A stretch of 64,000 bases of DNA from Chryseobacterium hagamense (GCF_007991455.1 NZ_BJYJ01000011.1:47918-111917), one strand, 5' to 3'; counted from the stretch's first letter, positions 51,778 through 60,461 are shown. Notes: generated by a model not told the origin, from the letters alone. Numbers and translations: made by a program.

Positions 51778-52239
51778 ATGAAATTAATGAGCCTTTTTTT
51801 AATGACAATTCCGTTTTTCTGTTTCTGCCAGCTTAGGACTGTTGGTTTCTCAGATTGGGAAATTTGGCAGCATCGAAACCCGAAGCCAACTATTATTCAT
51901 CTTTATACGGAATGGTGTTCGGTCTGTAAGGTTGAACAATTTAAACTGGACAAAGATCAACCGCTTTTGGAATTCATTAATGATCATTTTTATTTCATCC
52001 CGTTCGAAGCAGAGAAAACAATGGAAACAATCAGGCTTCAGGGTAAAACCTTTCGTTATTTTTCAAACGGCAATTCCGGGATTCATGAACTGGCTTTGGC
52101 ATTATCAAGGAACAAAAGCCGGCCGGTCTATCCGCTGTGGATCATTTTAGATAAAAATCAGGATCTCATCGAATACCATGAAGGAATTTTTCTTCCTGAA
52201 GAACTGAAGAAAAAGCTGTTGGAAATTCCGGATTTTTAA
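51778..52239 (+). CDS. Exported thioredoxin-family protein
   Basis: 153 residues with a signal peptide (about 1-18). The thioredoxin fold has IIHLYTEWCSVCKVEQFKLD with redox CxxC (WCSVC) near residues 46-50, and a cis-Pro expected near RPVYPLWIILD. It probably reduces or oxidises disulphides in the periplasm. It follows the TonB receptor gene with a solo repeat between. A functional link, for example to the receptor's plug cysteines, is possible but inferred. Confidence 0.88.
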   Translation: MKLMSLFLMTIPFFCFCQLRTVGFSDWEIWQHRNPKPTIIHLYTEWCSVCKVEQFKLDKDQPLLEFINDHFYFIPFEAEKTMETIRLQGKTFRYFSNGNSGIHELALALSRNKSRPVYPLWIILDKNQDLIEYHEGIFLPEELKKKLLEIPDF

Positions 52240-52488
52240 GACGTTTATCCTTTCCCGCAGATTGGGCTGATTGCACAGATTTTAATTTATCGCAGGGCTA
52301 AACAAATAATAAATCCATTTGAATACCTGTAAAGTTTAACAAAAGCATTTGACTCCGTCGAATCTCCGATTTCACTTAGCCAAATAATACAAGATTTCTT
52401 ACTTTATATTTCCCTGATAGGCAAAGCGCCTGTTTAGCTTAAAATAAGCAGCATAATGTTCAGAAACCTTCGTCTGGCTTTGCGGTAA

Positions 52489-53343
52489 TTAATCTTTCTT
52501 CAGCCATGAGCTGATGAGATGAGGATGATTCTTCACCCATAATTTGGCTGTTCTTTCCTTGTCTTTGCTGTATTCCATCCTGGTTAAAAGATCCGTCATG
52601 TCTGCATCGGTATAGTACATATTGGAAAAGAATGTTGCCAGTTCCGGATGGTCTTTGGCAAAGCTTTTCCGGCTGTAGGTCTTGATCTGCTCTGCGTCGC
52701 CGAATGTTTTTTCCGGGTCTTTCAGGAATTTCAGTTTCATTTTTCCGAACATCCAGTGCGGCTGCCAACCCGTTACCACCATCCATTGTTTTTGCCGGAT
52801 CGCATTCTGAAGCTCCGTAATCATGGCAATGGTGGAAGAATTTACCTGGCTGTAGTCCAACTGATAGTCCCTGATCGCTTTGTCGGCAGCAGTCGTGAGT
52901 CCGGCTCCTTTTTCGATCCCGATGATCCGGTGGTTGAACCGGTCTTTGTACCGGTTCAAATCTGCGACAGAGTTTACCGGAACATACTCCGGAACCACCA
53001 GACCGATGCGGCCGGCATCGTAATTCGTTCCGAGAACTTTCAGATCGGGGAACCGGTTGACTTTTGAGGCGTGGGTATAAGGCAGCCAGACGCCCATGAA
53101 AAGGTCGGTGTCTTCATTGTTCATCGAGGCCAGGATCATATCCGTAGAGGCTTTCTGGATGATGACATGATAGCCCTGTTCATCAAGGATGGCTTTGGCA
53201 ACGTGCGTCATCGCAACATCCTCCGCCCAGCCGTCTACCATGCCGATGGTGATGTATTTGGAGTTTTTCAACTGCTTGCAGGAAATCAGCATACCTGCAA
53301 TAACGGTTAAAAAAACGGGTATGATATATTTTAAATGTTTCAT
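52489..53343 (-). CDS. opuAC: Glycine betaine ABC transporter substrate-binding lipoprotein
   Basis: 284 residues, lipoprotein signal (MLISCKQLKN). The OpuAC/ProX fold is seen in ITIGMVDGWAEDVAMTHVAKAIL, LFMGVWLPYTHASKV and WMVVTGWQPHWMFGKMKL. Several aromatic residues could form the betaine-binding cage. It is the last gene of a three-gene operon, starting 1 nt after the permease stop. Confidence 0.93.
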   Translation of the reverse strand: MKHLKYIIPVFLTVIAGMLISCKQLKNSKYITIGMVDGWAEDVAMTHVAKAILDEQGYHVIIQKASTDMILASMNNEDTDLFMGVWLPYTHASKVNRFPDLKVLGTNYDAGRIGLVVPEYVPVNSVADLNRYKDRFNHRIIGIEKGAGLTTAADKAIRDYQLDYSQVNSSTIAMITELQNAIRQKQWMVVTGWQPHWMFGKMKLKFLKDPEKTFGDAEQIKTYSRKSFAKDHPELATFFSNMYYTDADMTDLLTRMEYSKDKERTAKLWVKNHPHLISSWLKKD

Positions 53344-53344
53344 T

Positions 53345-54172
53345 TTACTTTTTTTTCTTTACAAATCCCTGGGTTATGCGGTCGAGGATGATGGCCAAAA
53401 TCACCACGGACAGTCCGCTTTCAAATCCCAGTCCGATATCCAGGTTGTTGATGCCTTCCAGTACTTTTTCACCCAGTCCGCCGGCGGCTATCATTCCGGC
53501 AATCACCACCATGGAAAGCGATAATAAAATGGTCTGGTTCACTCCTGCCAGGATGGTCTGCATGGCCAAAGGAAGTTCGACCTTGAATAAAATCTGGCGG
53601 TTGGTGGCTCCGAAAGCCCGTGCCGCTTCCACAATATCCTTCGGAACCGAATCGATTCCCAGTGTCGTTAACCGGACCGCGGGCGGCATAGCGAAGATGA
53701 TGGTGGCAAAAGCACCCGGTACCTTACCGATGCTGAAAAACAACACGGCCGGAATGAGATAGACGAAAGCGGGCATGGTCTGCATCAGGTCGAGCATGGG
53801 ACGGATCACCTTTGCCGCCAGTTTGTTTTTCGCCGCCCAGATTCCCAGTGGCACCGAAAGAAGCAGCGCCGTAAGCGTGGCTACGAAAATGAGCGCGAGG
53901 GTTTCCATCGTTTCTTTCCAGAATCCCATCAGGAAAATCATCGTTAATCCACCGGCGGTCATCAGGGCGGTTCCTTTTCCGGACTTCCACCAGGCAAGCA
54001 GGGTGAAAAGAAGGATGATGAGGTAAAACGGCGTGTTGGTCAGCAGCCATTCGATTCCGAGAATGGAAGCGTTGCCGATATGTTTAATGATATCAAAAAA
54101 AGGTTTGGCATTGTCGGTGAGCCAGTTGACGGCTGTTTCCACGTATTGCCCTATATTTATGATTTTATGCAT
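53345..54172 (-). CDS. opuAB: Glycine betaine/proline ABC transporter permease
   Basis: 275 residues with about six membrane helices. The EAA-type loop that contacts the ATPase lies in VEAARAFGATNRQILFKVELPLAMQTI. It belongs to the OpuAB/ProW family. The N-terminal extension (INIGQYVETAVNWLTDNAKPFF) is typical of ProW. Operon member between the ATPase (6 nt upstream) and the binding protein. Confidence 0.94.
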   Translation of the reverse strand: MHKIINIGQYVETAVNWLTDNAKPFFDIIKHIGNASILGIEWLLTNTPFYLIILLFTLLAWWKSGKGTALMTAGGLTMIFLMGFWKETMETLALIFVATLTALLLSVPLGIWAAKNKLAAKVIRPMLDLMQTMPAFVYLIPAVLFFSIGKVPGAFATIIFAMPPAVRLTTLGIDSVPKDIVEAARAFGATNRQILFKVELPLAMQTILAGVNQTILLSLSMVVIAGMIAAGGLGEKVLEGINNLDIGLGFESGLSVVILAIILDRITQGFVKKKK

Positions 54173-54178
54173 AGGATG

Positions 54179-55429
54179 TTATTGATTGTTGGCGATTTCT
54201 TTTAGTTCGATGATTTCTTCTTTGTTGAACCTTGTGGCTTCGATCACCAGCGACAGCTGCGTCACCAGCCCCAGAAATTTGTTGCTTCCGTCTACCACGG
54301 CAATCGAGGATTTGCTTCCCGAAATCAGCGGCAGCATTTCTTCCACGGTAGCTTCCGGAAATACCGACGGGACATTGCTGTTAATTACCGATTCTACGGT
54401 GGGCTCTTTCTTTTTGGCGATCTGCAGGATGTTATCCAGCTTTACAAATCCCAGGAAGGTATTCTGGAAATCCACTACGGGTAAGTTTTCCAGCCCGGTT
54501 GTCCGCATTTTACGGAGCGCGCCTTCCGGACCGTCTTTTCTGAAGCGGACTACGGTAGGTTTGTCGAACATCAGAGATCTTGCGGTGATGATGCTTTTAC
54601 GGTCTACTTTTTCCACAAAGGCTTTCACATAATCGCTGGCCGGATTGGTCAGGATATCTTCGGCGGTCCCGATCTGCTCGATCACCCCGTCTTTCATAAT
54701 CACGATGCGGTCGCCGATCTTGATGGCTTCGTCGAGGTCATGGGTAATGAAGACAATGGTTTTCTGAAGTGTCTCCTGGAGTTCCAGCATCTGGTCCTGC
54801 ATTTCCGATTTAATGAGCGGGTCCAAAGCTGAGAAAGCCTCATCCATCAGCAGGACTTCAGGGTCGTTGGCCAATGCTCTTGCCAGGCCGACCCGCTGCT
54901 GCATCCCTCCGGACAGTTGTGACGGATGTTGGTTTTCAAAACCGTTCAGACCGACAATATCCAAAGCCTTCTGTGCTTTTTCCTCACGGGAAGCTTTATC
55001 TTCACCGCGGATTTCCAGTCCAAAGGCAGCATTGCTCAGCACCGTATGATGGGGCAGGAGACCGAATTTCTGGAACACCATACTCATTTCCGTCCGCCGT
55101 ACTTCCAGCAGGTCTTTGTTGTTTTTACCGGTGATATTATCGTCATTGATATAGACTTTTCCCGAAGTCGGCTCATTCAGCCGGTTCAGGCAGCGCAACA
55201 GCGTGGATTTTCCGCTTCCCGACAAACCCATGATCACGAAGAATTCCCCTTCATAAATCTCAAAATTCGCTCTGTTGATTCCGACCGTGCAGCCGGTTTT
55301 CTCAAGGATTTCTTTTTTCGAAAAGCCTTCGTCGAGAAGTTCGAGGGCTTTCTCTCTGTTTTTGCCGAAGATAATCGTGAGATCCTCGACTTTAAGTTTT
55401 ACTTTCTTTTTATTTTCAATTGTATTCAT
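54179..55429 (-). CDS. opuAA: Glycine betaine ABC transporter ATP-binding protein with CBS domains
   Basis: 416 residues. Walker A GLSGSGKST (68-76), signature LSGGMQQRVGLARAL and Walker B LLMDEAFSALDP. Two CBS domains follow at about 290-410 (LENLPVVDFQNTFLGFVKL, SIAVVDGSNKFLGLVTQL), which in OpuA-type importers sense ionic strength. It drives uptake of osmoprotectants such as glycine betaine or proline. The transcript may start near 55740, giving a leader of about 310 nt. Confidence 0.94.
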   Translation of the reverse strand: MNTIENKKKVKLKVEDLTIIFGKNREKALELLDEGFSKKEILEKTGCTVGINRANFEIYEGEFFVIMGLSGSGKSTLLRCLNRLNEPTSGKVYINDDNITGKNNKDLLEVRRTEMSMVFQKFGLLPHHTVLSNAAFGLEIRGEDKASREEKAQKALDIVGLNGFENQHPSQLSGGMQQRVGLARALANDPEVLLMDEAFSALDPLIKSEMQDQMLELQETLQKTIVFITHDLDEAIKIGDRIVIMKDGVIEQIGTAEDILTNPASDYVKAFVEKVDRKSIITARSLMFDKPTVVRFRKDGPEGALRKMRTTGLENLPVVDFQNTFLGFVKLDNILQIAKKKEPTVESVINSNVPSVFPEATVEEMLPLISGSKSSIAVVDGSNKFLGLVTQLSLVIEATRFNKEEIIELKEIANNQ

Positions 55430-55470
55430 ATCAGATGTTTTGTATGCAGTATAGATTTAGACGAAATAAG

Positions 55471-55482
55471 TTAAACGTTTAA
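55471..55482. promoter_or_regulatory. Palindrome TTAAACGTTTAA upstream of opuAA
   Basis: A perfect 12-bp palindrome 41 nt before the opuAA ATG; a related GGTTTAACCG lies beside it. It might be an operator for an osmotic regulator, but AT-rich palindromes occur by chance. Confidence 0.25.
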
Positions 55483-55707
55483 TCTGTATTCAGGTTTAAC
55501 CGTTGAATAATATCCTTTGAAAGGTGACTGAACCTTGATGCAAATAAAAATATAAAACGTGATGCTTATATAAAGTTGCAGATTTTACTTCTTAAAGAAG
55601 ATCAGAAAAGAAAAATTTCTTTTTAAACAGATGATCATTATCCTTAGAATAACGATCAGATAGGCGGACTATACAACTGGAATTTTCTACATTTTGACAA
55701 AACGCAC

Positions 55708-55753
55708 GCCAATAAAAAGCATTGCTTTATAGATTATTGGCTCTGCAAATTTA
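55708..55753 (-). promoter_or_regulatory. Possible distal promoter and 5' hairpin of the opuA transcript
   Basis: On the minus strand TAAATTTG (55746-55753) followed by C is a strong -7 element. Right after it GCCAATAA and TTATTGGC form an 8-bp stem enclosing AAAGC-AAT-GCTTT. No other strong promoter is seen before opuAA, so the operon may have a long structured leader; alternatively a small RNA starts here. Confidence 0.35.
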
Positions 55754-55942
55754 CGGAATTTAAATTAAATGGATTTTATTAAATGTAAATAATTGAATTG
55801 TAGTGCTTTACGAAACGGGTGAATTGTTGTCTGAATGACAATAAATTAAGGTTGTAAAATAGTATGGCTTTTGATGTTACTAAATCAGTATGAGCTTTTA
55901 ACTTTATGGAGCTTATAATTTTATTCCGGAAGGCATATTGTG

Positions 55943-56212
55943 TTTTTTAACGTAAAGATTTTATTTCCTGATGCATAATTTAAGGGAGCAAAGAATGAAT
56001 CAGTAAGCTGATTGATGAAGCGGATGTTTTATCTTAACGCTTTTATGAAGGTGTATTAAAAACAGCTGCTTCGCGAAGTAAATTTATCTGCTTTTGCCTT
56101 CTTGAAATAAACGCGGACTTAATTAATCTTTGCGTTTAATTAAGTTATCAATACCTTAAAATGAGTCTAAGCGCAAAACGATTATCAATTGGAACGTGTT
56201 TTAACCCGTTCT
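55943..56212 (+). repeat. Long direct repeat, left copy
   Basis: Shares with 57250-57473, in order: TTTTTTAACG, GCATAATTTAAGGGAGCAAA, GAATCAG-GCTGATTGA-GAAGC, CTTCGCG, AAATTTATCTGC, TTGCCTTCTT, CTTAATTAATCTTTGCGTTT, ATTATCAAT and GAACG-GTTTTAACCCGTTCT. The two copies flank the 178-aa and XRE genes. Its right end overlaps the last codons of the 178-aa gene. Confidence 0.75.
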
Positions 56213-56737
56213 GGTCTTTTTCAGTGTGTGCTCTGTCATAAGATAAGCTGCTTCTAACATTTTCATAAGCTGGATGTAGGGAAGGATGATCTTCTTTTCC
56301 TGCCCGCACCGGGCCTTTCCGAGTGAAAAGTAAACGGCAGAGGCGAGGAAATATTCAAATTCATTCAGGCTGCAGACCTCAAAAGCTTTTTGGAATACAA
56401 GAACCGGATTCTGATATTCTTCATTTGAAAGCAAACCTGTGAATTTTGAAAATCGGGATTCCGAAGGAGCATTGGCCATCAATTTCTTTGCTTTGGTTGA
56501 AATTAAATGACCGGCACGGACCAGCGAACGCAACGACTGGTGCAACTGGAAAACTTCGGCAGGATGATCGGTAATCCGCATTTTCTTCTGTACCGAACAC
56601 TGCATCATAACGGTGAGTGCTTCTTTTACAGGGGCCAGATCGTTAAACTGGAAGAACGTTTCCAGCAATCCCATTGCGGTATGTTTCCGGGTGCCGGACC
56701 AGAACCGGGATTCGAAGTCTCTTTTTTTCTTTTTCAT
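56201..56737 (-). CDS. Hypothetical helical protein paired with an XRE regulator
   Basis: 178 residues, mostly helical, no signal peptide, no family recognised. The N-terminus is basic (MKKKKRDFESRFWSGTRKHT) and could bind nucleic acid. Later parts (EYQNPVLVFQKAFEVCSLNE, IQLMKMLEAAYLMTEHTLKK) suggest helical repeats. It is divergent from the XRE gene at 56895, with 157 nt between. Its last residues (TRTG) and stop codon lie within the left direct repeat, so the C-terminus may have been set by the rearrangement. Confidence 0.6.
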   Translation of the reverse strand: MKKKKRDFESRFWSGTRKHTAMGLLETFFQFNDLAPVKEALTVMMQCSVQKKMRITDHPAEVFQLHQSLRSLVRAGHLISTKAKKLMANAPSESRFSKFTGLLSNEEYQNPVLVFQKAFEVCSLNEFEYFLASAVYFSLGKARCGQEKKIILPYIQLMKMLEAAYLMTEHTLKKTRTG

Positions 56738-56894
56738 AGGAAGAAGGTTTTTGTGTTTTTTATTTTTTTTTTAGTTGAAGTTACATTGCCAAATCGTTTT
56801 ATCTGTTTCTGGCTGTGTTTTTCTACAAATGGCTGCATTCGGCTAACCTGGTAGTATTATCAAATGTAAAAAAAATTATTAAAATAACATATAT

Positions 56895-57242
56895 GTGTTG
56901 GTGAAAAACTTCAGAAAGCCTAAAATTTACGGAATGCATAAATGGGAATTAGAGCAGTTAACATATCAGATCGGTAAACTTTTTCAATTACACAGACTGA
57001 GAAAAGGTCTTTCACAATTCCAAATCGGAAATGAGCTTGATTTATCCAGCAATCACATTGGCAGGATGGAAAGAGGCAAGACTAATCCAACTATTGGGAT
57101 CATTTCCAAACTCTGCAATTTCCTGGAGATTGATTTATTAGTCCTATTCAAAAAGCTTGACAACAAAGAACTTCAGGAGATCGAAAAAGAAATTGACGAT
57201 CTTCAAAAGAAATTTAAAAATCAGAACAAAAGGAAATCCTAA
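56895..57242 (+). CDS. XRE-family helix-turn-helix regulator
   Basis: 115 residues. The HTH lies at about 27-82: IGKLFQLHRLRKGLSQFQIG, NELDLSSNHIGRMERGKTNP and TIGIISKLCNFLEIDLLVLF. The C-terminal 30 residues are a charged coiled coil, probably for dimers. It may regulate its divergent 178-aa neighbour. The start could also be at the internal ATG encoding MHKWELEQLTYQ. The stop codon lies 7 nt before the right direct repeat. Confidence 0.85.
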   Translation: MLVKNFRKPKIYGMHKWELEQLTYQIGKLFQLHRLRKGLSQFQIGNELDLSSNHIGRMERGKTNPTIGIISKLCNFLEIDLLVLFKKLDNKELQEIEKEIDDLQKKFKNQNKRKS

Positions 57243-57249
57243 TGTCTCA

Positions 57250-57473
57250 TTTTTTAACGCAAAGTTTTTATTTTCCTAATGCGTAATTTAAGGGAGCAAA
57301 GAGTGAATCAGCAGGCTGATTGAAGAAGCTGTACGTTCGCTTCGCGCAGCAAATTTATCTGCCATTGCCTTCTTAAAATAACCGTTGCCTTAATTAATCT
57401 TTGCGTTTAATTGAATCGTTATAAACATAAAGGTAAAGGTAATTATCAATAGGAACGGGTTTTAACCCGTTCT
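57250..57473 (+). repeat. Long direct repeat, right copy
   Basis: The second copy of 55943-56212, about 45 bp shorter. It ends in a perfect palindrome, GAACGGGTTTTAACCCGTTC (57453-57472). The same end in the left copy has one change. A second hairpin, TCGGCTTTAGCCGA, follows at 57492-57505. Confidence 0.75.
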
Positions 57474-57548
57474 AATCTAACGTCATTTAAGTCGGCTTTA
57501 GCCGAAACTTATTACAAATTTTGACTAGCCCTTCAGAACCCCTGATTC

Positions 57549-57914
57549 TTACTTCAGAAACACCGCCACCATTGCCAGAATAGCCGGTAATGCCTGCACA
57601 AAAAGGATTTTCTTCGTGGCGGAAATGCCTCCGTAAATTCCGGCCACGGCTACACATCCAAGGAAGAAAAGGGCCACATTCGTCTGCCATTCCGGATCTT
57701 TGATGAGCAGGGACCAGATCAGTCCGGCTGCGAGGAACCCGTTGTACAGTCCCTGGTTGGCGGCCAGGCCTTTTGTGGGTTTAAACAGATCGGCCGGAAG
57801 GGCATTTCTGAAAACTTCTTTTCCTTTGGTTTCCCAGGCAAACATTTCCATCCACAGGATATAAAGGTGTTCGAGCGCAACGGCGGCGGTCAGGATTTTG
57901 GCTATGATTTCCAT
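57549..57914 (-). CDS. DUF1304 family membrane protein
   Basis: 121 residues, four predicted helices. AAVALEHLYILWMEMFAW at the N-terminus, GLAANQGLYNGFLAAGLIWS and AGIYGGISATKKILFVQALPA are DUF1304 hallmarks. Function is unknown. It faces the Crp-like regulator gene divergently, with about 180 bp between, which often points to regulation by that protein. Confidence 0.9.
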   Translation of the reverse strand: MEIIAKILTAAVALEHLYILWMEMFAWETKGKEVFRNALPADLFKPTKGLAANQGLYNGFLAAGLIWSLLIKDPEWQTNVALFFLGCVAVAGIYGGISATKKILFVQALPAILAMVAVFLK

Positions 57915-58019
57915 GAATTTATCGTTTACTTTTAACTTGCTTATTTATATTAACTGCAAAAGGCGCAAAAGATGAGAATGCTGGATATTAAAGTTAATTA
58001 TTTATGCTTATAAGTCCGT

Positions 58020-58066
58020 AAAAGTTTTAAAAAATCTTTGATTTTTATTTCCTGTGCGTAGTAAAA
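58020..58066 (-). repeat. Degraded half-unit of the GxxExxY-element terminal repeat
   Basis: On the minus strand CGCACAGGAAATAAAAATCA leads into AAAGATTTTTTAAAA, matching the inner part of the unit at 45038-45122. The outer half is not recognisable; nearby CAAAAGGCGCAAAAG resembles the flank of the solo unit at 51612. Confidence 0.5.
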
Positions 58067-58096
58067 TTAAGTAAGTTTGGTGATATAATTTTAGTC

Positions 58097-58669
58097 ATGG
58101 AAGCATTCAGGGCGCATCTGGAAAAGTTCATCCATATCAGTGAGGAAGAATTGGGTTCTGTCCTTTCTTACTTCCGGGTGCTGGAAGTGAAGAAAAAAGA
58201 AAATCTGCTGTGTGAAGGGGAAGTCTGCCGTTCGGTATTTTTTGTGGTAAAAGGCTGTCTGAGAAAGTTTTTCATCAATGAAAAGGGCATTGAGCAGACT
58301 ACGGAATTTGCCATTGAAAACTGGTGGATCACCGATACTTTCGCTTACGAAAGGCAGTCGAAAACGGATTTCGGGATTCAGGCTGTGGAGCGGTCTGTGG
58401 TTCTGGCGATTGATTTCCAGGACCGGGAAAAGCTGCTGGAAAAACATCCCGTAATGGAGCGGTATTTCAGAATGGTTTATCAGCGGTCTTCGGCTGCTGC
58501 GGAACGTAGAATCCGGTACCTATACGAATTGTCCAAAGAAGAATCCTATATTCAGTTCAGCACCTTGTATCCGTGGTTTATTCAGCGGATCCCGCAGTAT
58601 CTGGTGGCTTCCTTCCTGGGATTCACCCCGGAATATTTAAGTGAAATCCGGGCAAAACTGCGGTTGTAA
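58097..58669 (+). CDS. Crp/Fnr-family transcriptional regulator
   Basis: 190 residues. The cyclic-nucleotide-binding-like beta-roll spans about 10-125 (VKKKENLLCEGEVCRSVFFV, VKGCLRKFFINEKG, VVLAIDFQDREKLLEKHP). The C-terminal part is shortened: VASFLGFTPEYLSEIRAKL is the recognition helix of a winged HTH. It lacks the Fnr iron-sulphur cysteines. This Bacteroidota type often controls neighbouring oxidative-stress or detoxification genes, here possibly DUF1304 and AhpD-like. Confidence 0.9.
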   Translation: MEAFRAHLEKFIHISEEELGSVLSYFRVLEVKKKENLLCEGEVCRSVFFVVKGCLRKFFINEKGIEQTTEFAIENWWITDTFAYERQSKTDFGIQAVERSVVLAIDFQDREKLLEKHPVMERYFRMVYQRSSAAAERRIRYLYELSKEESYIQFSTLYPWFIQRIPQYLVASFLGFTPEYLSEIRAKLRL

Positions 58670-59024
58670 GGTAAAGGGTTGGGAAACGTGAAGCCATAAG
58701 AGGTTTTGGATGCTTCATTTTTTTAAGTCTTAAGGATTTTATCTCTGATAAAATTATGGATTACGTAGGATCGTTTTCCTATAACCGGAAACATCATCAC
58801 TCGCCGATTTTGCAGATGACACAGATCGAATCCGGAATTCAGCGGTATTAAAATTTGACATCGTCAAATTCTTTGCGCCCTAAAACATTATGCTTATCCC
58901 TTTGATTTGCGCCTTTGCGTATTCCAACTTCATCAGTATCCAAAAATCTCATTTCTTAAACCCGTTTAAGATTTTTGCCATCCGGAAATGGGAACTTTGC
59001 CTCAGAACTTTTAAACAAATAAAA
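58670..59024. other. Intergenic stretch with one palindrome
   Basis: No gene or RNA is supported. AATTTGAC-ATC-GTCAAATT (58852-58870) is a perfect 8-bp-arm palindrome and may be an operator for the downstream AhpD-like gene. Confidence 0.4.
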
Positions 59025-59468
59025 ATGAGTACAAGATTCAACATGGATGAGGTACATCCCGCCGCTTACCAGGCCGGAGCAGGAATGGAAAAAGCCCTTC
59101 AGAACAGTTTTTTGACCCCGATCCAAAAAGAACTGATCAAGATCAGGGCTTCGCAGATCAATGGCTGTGCTTTCTGCCTCGATATGCATACCAAAGATGC
59201 CCTGAAGTATAGCGAGACGCCACAGCGGATTTTCCTTCTGAATGCCTGGAAGGATGCCCGGGAATTATATACTGAAGAAGAGCAGGTCATTTTAGCTGTT
59301 GCCGAGGAGGTTACCCTGATCAGCCACAAGGGGCTTACTGAGGAAACCTATCAAAAAGCAAAACAGATTTTCAACGAAACCCAGATTGCAGATATCATCA
59401 TGGCGGCAGTCGCGATCAATATGTGGAACCGGATTGCGATTTCCACGCACATGGCGGTTGCAGGATAA
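59025..59468 (+). CDS. AhpD-like alkylhydroperoxidase (carboxymuconolactone decarboxylase family)
   Basis: 147 residues. The CMD/AhpD core has IKIRASQINGCAFCLDMHTKDALK with CxxC (CAFC) and the following His, the thiol peroxidase site. The C-terminal AVAINMWNRIAISTHMAVAG is also typical. It reduces peroxides or acts in a related redox role. The ATG at 59025 begins MSTRFNMDEVHP; the frame is open further upstream without conservation. Confidence 0.92.
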   Translation: MSTRFNMDEVHPAAYQAGAGMEKALQNSFLTPIQKELIKIRASQINGCAFCLDMHTKDALKYSETPQRIFLLNAWKDARELYTEEEQVILAVAEEVTLISHKGLTEETYQKAKQIFNETQIADIIMAAVAINMWNRIAISTHMAVAG

Positions 59469-59541
59469 TTTCCTGCAGATTGCAAGATCTTCACAGATTA
59501 TTATATCGATAAGAGCGGACTGTAGTGTATTTTTTAATTTT

Positions 59542-59572
59542 AAAAGCGCTTCCCGGTAAGAGAAGCGCTTTT
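59542..59572. terminator. Bidirectional terminator
   Basis: AAAAGCGCTTC and GAAGCGCTTTT form an 11-bp stem with T-rich flanks. It serves the convergent AhpD-like and PPC-domain genes. Confidence 0.9.
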
Positions 59573-59573
59573 G

Positions 59574-60083
59574 TTATTTTGGGCAGCTGAGCTGAAGGAC
59601 GTTGGCGTTCAGCGGCTGTTCTATTTTCCGTTCCAGCTTTTGGTCGTTGACGGTTATATAAATTTCCATCGAGCCGGTGCCGACATAAAGCGAAAGGATA
59701 TGGCCTCCGTAGGCATTGAACTGATCGTCGGTAGCTATGCCGTGTAGATGGATGGATGGCCCTTTTTCATTCCATGCAACAGATCCGGTCAGGCTTCCCA
59801 TTTCCACTTTGCTGAAGGTTTTCGGATTAAATTTTTTAGCCTGAAAATCATAAAACCCGAAAGTCACTTCCGAAGCAAAACCGATTCCGGTAAAACCGGC
59901 CGAAGGAATGTTTTCCTTTTTGGCCAGATCTCCGATATGAGCCAGCACATCATCCCCCTGGCGGAGCACCATCAGGTAGCCGGTCGGGGTTTTGAGGTAA
60001 CGGCACCGGTCTTTCTGTTGTGCATTAACAGCATTTATCAATACAAAAATCAAAACGGTGAGCATGTTTTTCAAAAGCTTCAT
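59574..60083 (-). CDS. Exported PPC/DUF296-domain protein
   Basis: 169 residues with a signal peptide (about 1-21, NAVNAQQ). The PCC/PPC fold is shown by GYLMVLRQGDDVLAHIGDLA, SAGFTGIGFASEVTFGFYD, SLTGSVAW and HLHGIATDDQFNAYGGHIL. In plants the domain is fused to AT-hooks and is called DNA-binding. The bacterial domain is a trimer that may bind metal through His residues. Because this one is exported, DNA binding is unlikely. Confidence 0.87.
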   Translation of the reverse strand: MKLLKNMLTVLIFVLINAVNAQQKDRCRYLKTPTGYLMVLRQGDDVLAHIGDLAKKENIPSAGFTGIGFASEVTFGFYDFQAKKFNPKTFSKVEMGSLTGSVAWNEKGPSIHLHGIATDDQFNAYGGHILSLYVGTGSMEIYITVNDQKLERKIEQPLNANVLQLSCPK

Positions 60084-60170
60084 ATTCAGATAGTTTAATA
60101 AAAATATGAAATTTCCGCACCAAAGATCCTGATGATGCTTTCGGTTTCCTGTTTTCAGGAGTTCAACCTA

Positions 60171-60458
60171 TTAAATGGCCTGCGTAATATAAATCTGTGG
60201 TTTTTCCTGCAGCTTTTCGGCAGCCAGCTCGCCGAAAGCTTTGATGTAGGGTTGTTCATTGTGACGGGCCAGCCCTTCCTCGCTTTTCCAGATTTCATAG
60301 AATACAAACGCGTTGCGGTCTTCAATTCCCTGATGGAGCGTATACCCTTCATTGGCTTCCTCCTGTATGGTTTCTCTGACCATGTTCCGAAGCGTTTCCA
60401 AAACTTCTTCACGGTGTTCTTCTTTGGCCCTAATAATGGCGGTAAGGTAAACTTTCAT
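60171..60458 (-). CDS. Antibiotic biosynthesis monooxygenase (ABM) domain protein
   Basis: 95 residues, a ferredoxin-like ABM fold: VYLTAIIRAKEEHREEVLET, GYTLHQGIEDRNAFVFYEIW and YIKAFGELAAEKLQEKP. Such proteins are small quinone- or aldehyde-related monooxygenases or YgiN-like proteins. It is the last gene of an operon with an NAD(P)-epimerase and a flavodoxin-like oxidoreductase. The stop of the upstream gene is 3 nt before its ATG. Confidence 0.9.
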   Translation of the reverse strand: MKVYLTAIIRAKEEHREEVLETLRNMVRETIQEEANEGYTLHQGIEDRNAFVFYEIWKSEEGLARHNEQPYIKAFGELAAEKLQEKPQIYITQAI

Positions 60459-60461
60459 AAT

